From positions 806,001 through 870,000 of the forward strand of contig JBDXCG010000004.1 in NCBI GenBank assembly GCA_039980455.1: a DNA stretch of 64,000 nucleotides, in the 5' to 3' direction. The number at the start of each line of letters is the position of its first letter. Positions within the stretch are counted from its first letter, which is position 1. Shown in pieces: positions 42,538 to 51,980 of the stretch. The notes under the pieces are model-generated. The model worked only from the letters and a program-made list of their open reading frames with translations. It did not search any database and was not told where the DNA came from. This stretch comes from CALINF01 sp039980455 (lineage in GTDB: Bacteria; Pseudomonadota; Gammaproteobacteria; Pseudomonadales; Halieaceae). Both the position numbers and the translations under genes were made by a program.

Positions 42538-43578
42538 ATGAGATCCGCCCTGAGTTTTCTTGTTATCGCCGCGATCGCCGGCGCTCTGTATTGGTTGTTT
42601 ATAGTAGAGAGTGGAGGTGATAGCTCACGCCGCGAGCGTCCGCCAGCACCTGTCTCTGCCATTATCCTGGAGCCAAGCGACTATCGCGATGAGATTTCGG
42701 CTCTGGGTACGTTGCAGGCCTGGGAAAGCGTGGATATCAGCCCAAGCGTGTCCCAAAATGTTGTGTCTCTGGCTTTTGAAGATGGACAGCAGGTCAAGAA
42801 GGGCGATTTGCTAGCCCTGTTAAAGCAAGACGCCGAACAGGCAACGCTGCGCGAGCTGCAAGTGTCTTTGCAAGACCGCCAGCGCGAAGTGAAGCGCCTC
42901 ACTAACCTTGCCAAGCGTAATCAAGTGGCGCAGACCGATCTCGACAAGGTGCTGACCGAAGTGCAAGTGTATGGCCACCAAATTGAGGAGGTTCGCTCGC
43001 GCATCGCTGATCGAACGCTTGTCGCACCTTTTGACGGCGTACTCGGACTGCGTGAGGTGAGCGAGGGTGCTCTTGTGACGCCAGGCCAGCGAATAACTAC
43101 CCTCGACGACATTAGCAAGCTGCGGCTGCAGTTTTCCGTGCCGGCCATTCGCCTGGCTTTCTTGCAGCCCGGGCAGACTGTGTCGGCACGTACACCAGCC
43201 TTCGATCAGACGTTTTCAGGCACGGTGGCGGCTGTGGATTCTCGTGTAGACCCCGTATCCAGAGCTATCACGGCGCGTGCGACTCTACCCAATGCAGACC
43301 AGCTGTTGCGCCCGGGCATGCTCATGGAAGTGACGATCAAGGGCCCTCAACGCACTGCACTGCTAATCCCAGAGGAGAGCTTACAATCGCGCGCAGCCAT
43401 GCACTACGTGTGGAAGATCGATGGCGATAACGCGGTTCGTACGGAAGTCACAATCGCTGGCCGCCGCCCTGGTTGGGTAGAGATTACCAGTGGCGTGGCC
43501 CCCGGCGACACTATAGTCCGCGACGGCGTGGGCAGCTTGGGTGGTAACAGCGCCTCGATCACTATCGTGGAGGGCTAA
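42538..43578 (+). CDS. RND efflux periplasmic adaptor subunit (membrane fusion protein)
   Basis: A 346-residue protein anchored by an N-terminal helix (MRSALSFLVIAAIAGALYWL). Barrel-sandwich (lipoyl-like) halves are seen in VSLAFEDGQQVKKGDLLALL and TLVAPFDGVLGLREVSEGAL, a helical hairpin lies between them (residues about 95-145), then beta-barrel and membrane-proximal domains. The ATG at 42538 follows GGAG at 6 bases; a TTG at 42526 is an alternative. No lipobox. It precedes the pump gene by 3 bases. Substrate unknown. Confidence 0.92.
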   Translation: MRSALSFLVIAAIAGALYWLFIVESGGDSSRRERPPAPVSAIILEPSDYRDEISALGTLQAWESVDISPSVSQNVVSLAFEDGQQVKKGDLLALLKQDAEQATLRELQVSLQDRQREVKRLTNLAKRNQVAQTDLDKVLTEVQVYGHQIEEVRSRIADRTLVAPFDGVLGLREVSEGALVTPGQRITTLDDISKLRLQFSVPAIRLAFLQPGQTVSARTPAFDQTFSGTVAAVDSRVDPVSRAITARATLPNADQLLRPGMLMEVTIKGPQRTALLIPEESLQSRAAMHYVWKIDGDNAVRTEVTIAGRRPGWVEITSGVAPGDTIVRDGVGSLGGNSASITIVEG

Positions 43579-43581
43579 GCA

Positions 43582-46500
43582 ATGCTGCTGTCTGATGTCT
43601 CCGTCAAACGGCCTGTATTGGCCATTGTCTCCTGCGCGTTGTTGTTTGCCTTTGGCATATTGTCTTTCGATCGTCTGCCATTGCGCGAATACCCGGACAT
43701 CGACTCGCCGGTTCTCAACATCACCACGCAGTATCCTGGCGCATCAGCAGCCGTAGTTGAGAATAAGATCACTGAAGTGATCGAAGACCGCCTGTCGGGT
43801 TTGGAAGGCATCAAGACGATGACGTCTACCAGTCGCGACGGTCGTTCTGATATCACACTGGAATTCGGGTTGGATCGCAACATTGATAACGCGGCCAACG
43901 ACGTGCGTGACCGCGTGAGCCGCATCCTGAACAATATCCCCGACGAGGCGGAGCCGCCTGAGGTTCGCAAGAGCCAAAGTGATGAGACGGTTATCTATTG
44001 GGCGCACCTGGTTGCGCCGACCAAGAGTGCTTTGGAGCTCACGGACTATGTGCGCCGCTATCTCGAAGATCGCTTTTCAGTTCTCGATGGCGTATCCAGG
44101 GTGCGTATTTCGGGTGCACAGATTTACGCCATGCGCATCTGGCTTGACCGCAATGCGATGGTGGCACGACAGCTAACTGTTCCAGATATCGAAGCGGCCA
44201 TCCGTCGCCAGAATGTGGAACTGCCCGCAGGCACCTTGAACTCACTGGAACGTGACTTCGTTGTGCGAATTGAGCGCAGCTATACCTCGCCCGAGGATTT
44301 TCGGGAGCTGGTGATAGGGCGTAACGCTGACGGTTACCTGATCAGGCTGGGCGACATTGCTCGTATTGAACTGGGTAGTGAGGAGCATCGGCGGATGTTT
44401 CGTGGTAACGGCCAGTCCATGGTTGGGCTGGGTATTGTCAAACAGAGTACCGCCAATGCGCTGTCGGTGAGTCGTGCCGTGAGCGCGGAGATTGATCGGG
44501 TGAACGAAACACTACCCGATGGCTATGAGTTGATTAAGAGCTTCGATAACTCCGTCTTCGTTGAGGCTGCTGTGAGCGATGTGTATACCACGCTACTGAT
44601 TGCTTCCATTCTCGTCGTGGTGGTGATCTTCCTGTTTTTAGGCGACCCGCGAAGTCTACTGGTGCCTGCGCTTACCGTGCCGATCTCATTGGTGGCAACC
44701 TTCTCTGTTCTATGGATGTTCGGCTATAGCATCAATTTGCTGACACTGCTCGCCATGGTGTTAGCGATTGGTTTGGTCGTAGATGACAGTATTGTGGTTC
44801 TCGAGAATATCCACCGGCGCTTGCTGCGGGGAGAATCACCACTGGTGGCGGCCTATCGCGGTGCCAGACAAGTTGGCTTTGCGGTACTGGCTACCACGCT
44901 GGTTCTGGTAGCCGTGTTTGTACCCATCACGTTCTTAGAAGGTGATCTGGGTCGTCTGTTTAGTGAATTTGCAGTCACCATGGCCATTGCCGTGTGTTTC
45001 TCAAGCGTAGTGGCATTAACCCTGGGACCCGTCATCTGCTCCAAACTGCTCAATCACGACAACGTGTCTAACCGCATGGCAGATGCGGTAGAGCGGCTCA
45101 GCGACAATATGGAGAAGGGCTACCAGAGGGTACTGGATGTTGTACTGCATCGTTCGTGGCTGACGGTGCTGATTCTGGCGTCCAGCCTAACCGCGTGTTT
45201 TTTCCTGTTTCAAGCCATCGATCAGGAATATGCGCCGGCGCAGGATCGAGGTCAGCTGTTTATGGGCGTATCGACACCTGAAGGATCCTCGTTCGAGTAT
45301 ACGGTGAGAAAAATTGAAGAGGTGGAAGCGCGCTTGATGCCATTGGTAGACGCGGGTGAGATCAGGCGTCTACTGGTGTTGGCTCCATCGTGGGGCGGCG
45401 GCGAGTCGTTTAACAGGGGCTTTGCCATTATGGTGCTCAGCGACTGGGACACCGGTCGGCGCTCTACCAGCGAAATTATGGCGGACGCTCGTGCCCGAGT
45501 GGCCAGTTTGGCGGGGGCTCGGGTGTTTATCCGTGGGCCGCGATCGTTAGGCGGCAGCAATGGCGATCCACTGCAAGTGGTGGTTGGGGGAGACAGCTAT
45601 GAAGAGCTGGCCGAGTGGCAGGATATTGTGCAGGAGCGCATGGCGGAGAATCCTGGCCTGATCGGCGTGGATACCGACCTGCGACCCACTAAGCCGCAGC
45701 TGCGGGTATCGATCGATCGAAATCGGGCAGGCGATCTGGGGATTAGCCTGTTGGATATCAGCCGCACCTTGGAAACACTGCTTGGCTCGCGCAAGGTGAC
45801 AACGTTTGTGCTGGGTGGCCGAGAATATGATGTGATAGTGGAAGGTGAGCTCGAGACGCAGAAAACGCTTGGTGACTTAACGAATATCTATGTGCGTTCC
45901 AGTAGTACCAATCAGCTGGTTCCATTGGATAACCTCGTTACAGTGCGTGAAGAGGCCGATGCCGGTAGTCTGAATCGCTACAATCGAATACGCGCAGTGA
46001 CGTTCTCGGCCGAGCTCGCGCCGGGGTATTCATTGGGAGAGGCACTGGAGTTCATGCGCGATATCGTTCGCTCCGACCTGCCTGAGCACGCCTCCATCGG
46101 CTACAAGGGTGAGTCTCTTGATTATCAAACGGCGGGTAGCTCCGTTATGTTTATTTTCGTTCTGGCCTTGCTTGTGGTGTATTTGGTTATGGCGGCTCAA
46201 TTTGAGTCTTTCGTGCATCCGGCGATTATTTTGTTCACGGTACCGATGGCGCTCATTGGAGGGTTAGGTGGTCTGCTGCTATTTGATCAAACGTTGAACA
46301 TCTACAGCCAGGTGGGAATGATCATGCTCGTGGGGCTTGCCACCAAGAATGGCATCCTGATTGTTGAGTTTATCAATCAGAAGCGCGATGCCGGCATGGA
46401 GTTCGTAACGGCGATCGAAGAGGGTGCTTCCAAGCGTCTCAGACCGATCGTCATGACCGCGTTCACTACCGTCATGGGCTCGCTACCACTCATTCTGTCT

Positions 46501-46674
46501 TCCGGGCCAGGTAGTGAAGCCCGCTTTGTCATCGGCGTAGTGGTGATGTGTGGTGTCACAGTGGCCACTCTGATTACACTCTTCATGATCCCCATGGCCT
46601 ACGCTTTGTTCGCCCGAGGCACGAACGCCCCTGGCGCAGTGGCGCGGCAACTGGAGAGCGAGTTGGCTGAATAG
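43582..46674 (+). CDS. RND family efflux pump inner-membrane subunit (HAE1 type)
   Basis: A 1030-residue pump with the usual twelve helices and two large periplasmic loops. The transmembrane proton-relay Asp pair is in AIGLVVDDSIVVLENIHRR (about residue 405). PGASAAVVENKITEVIEDRL, NRMADAVE-type linker and the repeat GLATKNGILIVEFINQKRD in the second half complete the family picture. It would export drugs, dyes or toxic metabolites with the adaptor upstream. No outer-membrane channel gene is adjacent, so it probably borrows a TolC-type protein. Confidence 0.94.
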   Translation: MLLSDVSVKRPVLAIVSCALLFAFGILSFDRLPLREYPDIDSPVLNITTQYPGASAAVVENKITEVIEDRLSGLEGIKTMTSTSRDGRSDITLEFGLDRNIDNAANDVRDRVSRILNNIPDEAEPPEVRKSQSDETVIYWAHLVAPTKSALELTDYVRRYLEDRFSVLDGVSRVRISGAQIYAMRIWLDRNAMVARQLTVPDIEAAIRRQNVELPAGTLNSLERDFVVRIERSYTSPEDFRELVIGRNADGYLIRLGDIARIELGSEEHRRMFRGNGQSMVGLGIVKQSTANALSVSRAVSAEIDRVNETLPDGYELIKSFDNSVFVEAAVSDVYTTLLIASILVVVVIFLFLGDPRSLLVPALTVPISLVATFSVLWMFGYSINLLTLLAMVLAIGLVVDDSIVVLENIHRRLLRGESPLVAAYRGARQVGFAVLATTLVLVAVFVPITFLEGDLGRLFSEFAVTMAIAVCFSSVVALTLGPVICSKLLNHDNVSNRMADAVERLSDNMEKGYQRVLDVVLHRSWLTVLILASSLTACFFLFQAIDQEYAPAQDRGQLFMGVSTPEGSSFEYTVRKIEEVEARLMPLVDAGEIRRLLVLAPSWGGGESFNRGFAIMVLSDWDTGRRSTSEIMADARARVASLAGARVFIRGPRSLGGSNGDPLQVVVGGDSYEELAEWQDIVQERMAENPGLIGVDTDLRPTKPQLRVSIDRNRAGDLGISLLDISRTLETLLGSRKVTTFVLGGREYDVIVEGELETQKTLGDLTNIYVRSSSTNQLVPLDNLVTVREEADAGSLNRYNRIRAVTFSAELAPGYSLGEALEFMRDIVRSDLPEHASIGYKGESLDYQTAGSSVMFIFVLALLVVYLVMAAQFESFVHPAIILFTVPMALIGGLGGLLLFDQTLNIYSQVGMIMLVGLATKNGILIVEFINQKRDAGMEFVTAIEEGASKRLRPIVMTAFTTVMGSLPLILSSGPGSEARFVIGVVVMCGVTVATLITLFMIPMAYALFARGTNAPGAVARQLESELAE

Positions 46675-46836
46675 CCAATTCGCCACTTTCTGTTGTTGTC
46701 CCCTTACCGCAAAGTGATACAGTTGGTAGCAACGGTGTCGATGACGTCGCCATAGAGCGGCGAGCCACTAAACTGGCAATGACGTTTCCACCTCTGCCGC
46801 AGCGGGGGCAGTTGCAAGTCGTACGGGGAGAAAACA

Positions 46837-47973
46837 ATGCGAATTCACGACTGGCTGAAAAAGCTGGCTACTGAGAACGGGTCGGATCTTTACCTCAGCA
46901 CTGGCGCACCACCTTGCGCCAAGTTTCAGGGCGCCCTCAAACCCATCGATAGCACCATTATGCAGCCGGGTGAGATCAAGGATATTGCCTACGAAATAAT
47001 GGACCCTACCCAGCAGGCCGATTTTGAGCAAGAGCTGGAAATGAATCTGGCGATGTCGATCTCGGGTTTCGGTCGATTTCGGGTCAATATATTTCTGCAG
47101 CGCAATGAAGTCGCGATCGTTGCGCGCAATATTGTGGCGGACATTCCCAACTGGCAGGACTTACGGCTCCCCGAAATCCTGACTGAAGTGCTTATGCGCA
47201 AGCGCGGTCTGGTGCTCTTCGTAGGCGCAACCGGCTCAGGTAAATCCACGTCTCTGGCAGCCTTGATCGACTATCGCAACAGCAACTCCAGTGGGCACAT
47301 TGTGACTATCGAAGATCCTGTTGAGTACGTGCATAACCACAAGAAATCTATCGTCAACCAGCGTGAGGTGGGTGTAGACACTCGCAGCTGGCATAACGCA
47401 CTGAAGAACACGCTGCGGCAAGCGCCGGATGTCATTCTGATTGGCGAAATTCGTGACCGAGAAACCATGGAGCATGCCATTGCGTTTGCCGAAACCGGTC
47501 ACCTGTGTATCTCAACTCTGCATGCCAACAACGCTAACCAGGCGCTGGATCGCATCATCAACTTCTTCCCCGAAGAGCGTCGCGCACAATTGTTGATGGA
47601 TCTGTCGCTGAACATCCAGGCCTTTGTTTCACAGCGACTGATACCGACGGTAGATGGCAAGCGTTGTGCTGCGATTGAGATTTTGCTGGGCACGCCGATG
47701 GTCGCTGACCTTATTCTCAAGGGAGAAATAGAGGGCATCAAGGAAGTAATGGCCAAGTCGGAGAACGTGGGCATGAAGACCTTCGACAGCGCCTTATACG
47801 AACTCTATCGTGAAGGGTTGATCAGTGAGGATGAAGCGTTGAAAAATGCCGACTCTCCCAACAATGTGCGACTCAAGATCAAATTCGCTAAAGAGGGTGG
47901 AGACGATGGTGGTGCAATGGGTCTGACGCTTGAGGGTATGGAGGATGAGGAGCCGCCTCTCTTTCAGACCTGA
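46837..47973 (+). CDS. pilU: PilT/PilU family type IV pilus retraction ATPase (PilU-like)
   Basis: A 378-residue hexameric secretion ATPase. It opens MRIHDWLKKLATENGSDLYL; Walker A is FVGATGSGKST, the Asp box IVTIEDPVEYVH, Walker B ILIGEIRDRETM and the His box ISTLHANNA. The C-terminal region contains SPNNVRLKIKFA, which I associate with PilU rather than PilT. Length also favours PilU. It is an auxiliary motor for pilus retraction. No pilT is adjacent here; GGGGAGAAA precedes the ATG. Confidence 0.88.
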   Translation: MRIHDWLKKLATENGSDLYLSTGAPPCAKFQGALKPIDSTIMQPGEIKDIAYEIMDPTQQADFEQELEMNLAMSISGFGRFRVNIFLQRNEVAIVARNIVADIPNWQDLRLPEILTEVLMRKRGLVLFVGATGSGKSTSLAALIDYRNSNSSGHIVTIEDPVEYVHNHKKSIVNQREVGVDTRSWHNALKNTLRQAPDVILIGEIRDRETMEHAIAFAETGHLCISTLHANNANQALDRIINFFPEERRAQLLMDLSLNIQAFVSQRLIPTVDGKRCAAIEILLGTPMVADLILKGEIEGIKEVMAKSENVGMKTFDSALYELYREGLISEDEALKNADSPNNVRLKIKFAKEGGDDGGAMGLTLEGMEDEEPPLFQT

Positions 47974-47980
47974 TCCTGCT

Positions 47981-49402
47981 TCAGACCGCCTGGGGTATTT
48001 GAGTCAGTTGGTCTGTGTCATCAATACCTGCAGCTCGGGCAAGGCACAGACTAAAGGCCTTGCCGACTTGCAGTAATCGAATAGATTTTGCGTTGATCAA
48101 CTCGGCAAACTCCTCATAGTTCAGGCTGGCGGCTTTCATGCCGGAGCGATTGCAAAATATCAATCGCTGCGACGCAACCTGGTTCAGGCAGAGTTGGCAG
48201 CGCAGCCATTCTCCCTCGAGTTTCAATGCCAGCCAGCGCCCCGCCCGCAATGTGCTGATCGTGTCGAAGTGAGCGCCGCGCGCCGGTCGTTCGTCGTAGT
48301 CGGGCAGGGCGATCGGTTCTATTGGAACCAGCTCCAGCTCCTGCTGCCTGAGCAGTTGCATGTGTACCGATTCCACCTGCTCAATTGTAGACTCCAGCGC
48401 CTCGCTGTCGTGCTGCAGGCTGATAAGCCAACGCCTCAGCGAGCGGGGGATCTGTGTAACCAATTCAAACAGTTCCTGACGACTACCGGCTCCGCCCTCT
48501 GTAAACGGCTGTACCGAGCGCAGTAGCGTATCGGTGGTCTGATGTACCTCCCCCCACTCAGGAGACTCACCGCCGAATTTCAGCAGGGTCAGTTGCGCGC
48601 TGTCATACCAGGCGCCGGTTATTAGCTGGCTGATCTGGCTTGGCGCTTGCAGATTGGCCGTGGCGTCATTGATCATCCTGCCCGCCTGCGTTCTTGCGGC
48701 TAATGTTTTTAGTCGGCCGAGTTCTGCGTCGACAACCCGCTGCATCATTTTGAGGGCACGCTGCTGGTCGCGCTCGTGAGTGGATGCGAGCTTCGCTACG
48801 AGCTCAGGTAGATCGGGTGAATCACCCTCTGATTGGTTGTTCACCGAACCAACGATGTCGCTCACTAGCTCTTCATAGGCAGCGGCGGCGCGACCGATCT
48901 GTCGCTGCCACCCAATGCCTGATGTATGGATCAGATCTATCAACTGATGCAATGGATGTGCACCCGGTGTCGCAAAGGTCGAATCCAGCAGCACAGCCTG
49001 CAGCAATGGACGTTTGAGGGCGCTTGTCTTTTCCTGAATCTCAGACTCGAGCGCAAATTTTGATTGAAACAAGGCAAGGGCGTCGTCAAGCCAATGAATG
49101 AGCGCTGTGTGCTGGCGGCTTGGCAGGCTAGGATCGCCCATCGCTTCGGCGCTCGCCAGTACGATCTGCAGAATGGTATTTTTCTGGTCTGTGGATGAAT
49201 CGTAGTAGCCGATGATCTCATCGACAGTGAGGGCCTCTTGCGTTGATTGCGCACTCGGCGTGCTACTACCGCGTTGCTCTATGAAAGCTAGCGCGGAGCA
49301 AGACAGAGGTATGTTCTGAGCCGAGAGTTTCAGGTGAATATCTTCCAGGCCACCAGGCCGATGAAACAGGTCCAAAGCGCAACAAGAAGGTAGATGCGCC
49401 AT
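47981..49402 (-). CDS. DUF1631-type protein, short form (start uncertain)
   Basis: About 473 residues, mostly helical. The C-terminal 90 residues (LRAGRWLALKLEGEWLRCQL, LIFCNRSGMKAASLNYEEFA) match the end of the DUF1631 family, whose usual members are longer (about 700 residues). Function unknown. The start is unclear: I give the ATG at 49402, but its ribosome site is weak and the gene would overlap the zinc-ribbon gene by 73 bases. A GTG-type start at 49471 is possible, and a CTG around 49325 behind GGAAG would remove the overlap. It converges with pilU, with 7 bases between stops. Confidence 0.65.
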   Translation of the reverse strand: MAHLPSCCALDLFHRPGGLEDIHLKLSAQNIPLSCSALAFIEQRGSSTPSAQSTQEALTVDEIIGYYDSSTDQKNTILQIVLASAEAMGDPSLPSRQHTALIHWLDDALALFQSKFALESEIQEKTSALKRPLLQAVLLDSTFATPGAHPLHQLIDLIHTSGIGWQRQIGRAAAAYEELVSDIVGSVNNQSEGDSPDLPELVAKLASTHERDQQRALKMMQRVVDAELGRLKTLAARTQAGRMINDATANLQAPSQISQLITGAWYDSAQLTLLKFGGESPEWGEVHQTTDTLLRSVQPFTEGGAGSRQELFELVTQIPRSLRRWLISLQHDSEALESTIEQVESVHMQLLRQQELELVPIEPIALPDYDERPARGAHFDTISTLRAGRWLALKLEGEWLRCQLCLNQVASQRLIFCNRSGMKAASLNYEEFAELINAKSIRLLQVGKAFSLCLARAAGIDDTDQLTQIPQAV

Positions 49403-49530
49403 TTCGCAGGCGGTGCTTCCGGTTGCTTTAGCAACGTACGTTTCAGGTCGTAAGAGCCACACGCAGGGCACTCACCAGCTGTACCACTGGTCTGGCCGCG
49501 ATAGCTGCAGGCATTACAAGAATAGGCCAT
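49330..49530 (-). CDS. Small zinc-ribbon membrane protein
   Basis: A 66-residue protein. The first half is a rubredoxin-like zinc ribbon: CNAC at residues 5-8 and CPACGS about residue 21, that is Cys-x2-Cys paired with Cys-x2-Cys. The second half is a single transmembrane helix (IYLLVALWTCFIGLVAWKI). It starts 7 bases after the VWA gene stop, so it belongs to the same transcript. I do not recognise a named family. The fully consistent domain layout argues it is a real gene. Confidence 0.65.
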   Translation of the reverse strand: MAYSCNACSYRGQTSGTAGECPACGSYDLKRTLLKQPEAPPAKWRIYLLVALWTCFIGLVAWKIFT

Positions 49531-49537
49531 GGAGAAT

Positions 49538-50968
49538 CTAGCGAGTGCTTTTCAGCAATTGATCGACAATACGTTCCAACTGCTTCAGGTTATTGCATTC
49601 GGCCGTGAAATGACAGGCGCTTTGATAGCGCAGCATTTCAGAATCACCGCTGCCCCAGGCTCGGCGTGATTCTGGATTCAGCCAGATAACCTGCTTGGCA
49701 CGCTGATAGATGCTCTGCATGATTTCAAGCTTGGGGTCGCCACGGTTATTACGAGCATCGCCAAGGATAATCACCGTGGTGCTGCTGTTGATATCGTCTA
49801 GCGCCAGGTTGGCAAAGTCCATCAAGCTGCCACCGTAGTCAGTAGCGCCGCCGTACTGCCAGTTCACCAGCTCAATAGCCTTGTCGACCGGGTGTTCGTC
49901 AAACAGGTGACTCACCTCGCCTAGGTGACTGGAAAAGGCAAAGCTGCGCACACGAGGCAGTACATCCTGTACCGCATACAGGAACATCAGGAGAAATTTT
50001 GCGTATGCCGCTACAGAACCTGACACGTCACATACCGCCAATACCTGCGGCTTATCTTTGTTTGTTTTGCGCCAGTAGGTATGAAACAGCACCCCGTCGC
50101 TGGCTACGCCCCGGCGCAATGTTTTTGCCATGTGTAACTGGCCGCGACGGGTTCTTACCCGTTTGCGCGAATAGCGTGCGGCGAGTTTACGCGCCATCTT
50201 CTGCACGAGTTCATGTACGCGGTGCAAATAGGTGTGCTCGATATTACTGAGCCGGGTCTTGCTGAGGATGTCCTCCATGAACTGCTTGTTCTGACCCTCT
50301 GCGTTCAACAGATACTCGCGATCTACATAGTCACGCACCTGTTCGCGTAACAAGTCTCGATAGCGCTGCAGTTCAGCCAGTGCCGGACTGTCTTGACGCT
50401 CCAGGTCGATGATAGCCGCGCGCAGCTGTTCTTCGCCCATCGCGTCAAGCATCTTGCGGGTAAATTGGCCCTTCTGAGTAAACATCTTAATCTGTTGCAG
50501 GTTAGCGTCCTGCGCTGCCTTGCCAATCGCCATTGTCAGCTCGGTGCGATTATTCTGTACCAGATTCTGCATCAGGTCTGACTGCATCAGCTCCTGTATT
50601 TGTTCAGACTCGGCGGCTGCCTGCTCGAGGAGGGATTCCGAACCCCCTTGCTCATTTTCGGCTGCATCGTTACTGGCGTCGGTTTCACTAGAATCGCCCT
50701 CGCTGTCTCCCTGAGAGCTGTCCTCGGGGCTTTCACTAAGCTCGAAGTCAGACAGTGATTGCTGAAAGAACTGGTCGAAGCAACGGTTGAAAACCACCTC
50801 CTCTTCCGGTGTTTTAGCTAATGTCATGCCAAGACCATCCCGCAGCAGCGTTCGGTCTGCATAGCCCAAAGCCTTGGCAACGGTCATGGCATCGAGAGTC
50901 TCGGCCGGCGACACCCTAACGTCGTGGCTGCGCAATACCTGAATGAAGCTCACGAGGTTGGATTGCAT
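49538..50968 (-). CDS. VWA domain protein, CoxE-like
   Basis: A 476-residue soluble protein. A helical N-terminal domain (residues 1-80) is followed by an acidic Ser/Asp/Glu/Gln-rich linker (about residues 95-135), more helices, and a C-terminal von Willebrand A domain with MIDAS motif AVCDVSGSVAAY. GGATDYGGSL supplies the second MIDAS Thr, and VIILGDARNNRGD the third. It fits the CoxE/YehP-type VWA partners of MoxR ATPases. It starts 18 bases after the MoxR gene. Such pairs act as chaperones for insertion of cofactors or assembly of enzyme complexes. Confidence 0.85.
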   Translation of the reverse strand: MQSNLVSFIQVLRSHDVRVSPAETLDAMTVAKALGYADRTLLRDGLGMTLAKTPEEEVVFNRCFDQFFQQSLSDFELSESPEDSSQGDSEGDSSETDASNDAAENEQGGSESLLEQAAAESEQIQELMQSDLMQNLVQNNRTELTMAIGKAAQDANLQQIKMFTQKGQFTRKMLDAMGEEQLRAAIIDLERQDSPALAELQRYRDLLREQVRDYVDREYLLNAEGQNKQFMEDILSKTRLSNIEHTYLHRVHELVQKMARKLAARYSRKRVRTRRGQLHMAKTLRRGVASDGVLFHTYWRKTNKDKPQVLAVCDVSGSVAAYAKFLLMFLYAVQDVLPRVRSFAFSSHLGEVSHLFDEHPVDKAIELVNWQYGGATDYGGSLMDFANLALDDINSSTTVIILGDARNNRGDPKLEIMQSIYQRAKQVIWLNPESRRAWGSGDSEMLRYQSACHFTAECNNLKQLERIVDQLLKSTR

Positions 50969-50986
50969 GCAGGCTGGTTTCCTGTC

Positions 50987-51928
50987 CTAGCTCTCTACCG
51001 CATGCTTAACCAAAACACGCAGTTCTGCCTCGGCGGTCTCAATGTCGTCTTCAAATTTGAGCAACACATTGAGACTGGAGCGCACCAGCTCCTCATCCAG
51101 ATGATCTGCATGCAGCAACAATAAGCTGCGCGCCCAGTCTATCGTTTCAGAGATGGCGGGTGTTTTCTTCAAGTCCAGATCTCTCACGGAATGAACAAAA
51201 TCAACCAGTTGATGGCGCAGTTGAGCATCCACGTCTGGCACTCGACTGAGAACAATTCGCTCTTCCAGTTCAACCGTGGGGAAAGGAATGTATAGGTGCA
51301 GGCAGCGGCGCTTGAGAGCGTCACTAATATCGCGCGTATTGTTGCTGGTCAGGAACACCATCGGGGCCGTGCGCGCTTTGATGGTGCCTATTTCGGGTAT
51401 GGAGATCTGATAGTCGGATAGTATTTCCAGCAGCAGAGATTCGAATTCATAGTCGGACTTATCGATCTCATCAATCAGCAGGATAGCGCCTTCGTCTTCC
51501 TGCATGGCTTTGAGCAGTGGGCGCGGTTCGAGGAAGTCCTCGGAGTAAAAAATATCGCCAAACTGGTGCAAGCGCTCTATTGATTCTGCGAGTCCCTGAG
51601 CGCCTTGTAGTAAGTCACCGAGTTTTTCTTTAAGAACCTGGGTATAGAGTAACTGCTTGCCGTACTTCCACTCGTAAAGTGCCTTGGCCTCATCGAGTCC
51701 TTCGTAGCATTGCAGACGGATCAGCGGCAGCGCCAGCATCTCGGCAGTGGTTTTTGCCAGCTCCGTTTTCCCGACCCCGGGCGGACCCTCAACCAGAATA
51801 GGCTTGCGCAGTTGAAACGCCAGGAATACGGCCGTGGCTATTTTCTTACTACAGATGTAGCCGTACGACTCAAAGCCTGACTGTATAGCTTCAACTGATG
51901 CCAGTTGGGGAAAATCTAGGGTATTCAA
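50987..51928 (-). CDS. MoxR-family AAA+ ATPase (CoxD-like)
   Basis: A 313-residue AAA+ ATPase. It has Walker A VEGPPGVGKTELAK, Walker B ILLIDEIDKSD, sensor 1 VFLTSNNTRD and arginine finger region DALKRRC. It is of the MoxR branch by sequence style and by pairing with a VWA gene. In carboxydotrophs CoxD/CoxE mature the Mo-Cu centre of CO dehydrogenase; other MoxR/VWA pairs act on different clients. The 52-base gap to moaA upstream on the same strand allows co-transcription. Confidence 0.88.
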   Translation of the reverse strand: MNTLDFPQLASVEAIQSGFESYGYICSKKIATAVFLAFQLRKPILVEGPPGVGKTELAKTTAEMLALPLIRLQCYEGLDEAKALYEWKYGKQLLYTQVLKEKLGDLLQGAQGLAESIERLHQFGDIFYSEDFLEPRPLLKAMQEDEGAILLIDEIDKSDYEFESLLLEILSDYQISIPEIGTIKARTAPMVFLTSNNTRDISDALKRRCLHLYIPFPTVELEERIVLSRVPDVDAQLRHQLVDFVHSVRDLDLKKTPAISETIDWARSLLLLHADHLDEELVRSSLNVLLKFEDDIETAEAELRVLVKHAVES

Positions 51929-51980
51929 GGGGTAACCTCATGATGGCGTAGCGCCATTGTATACGAAGGACGGGGTGGGG

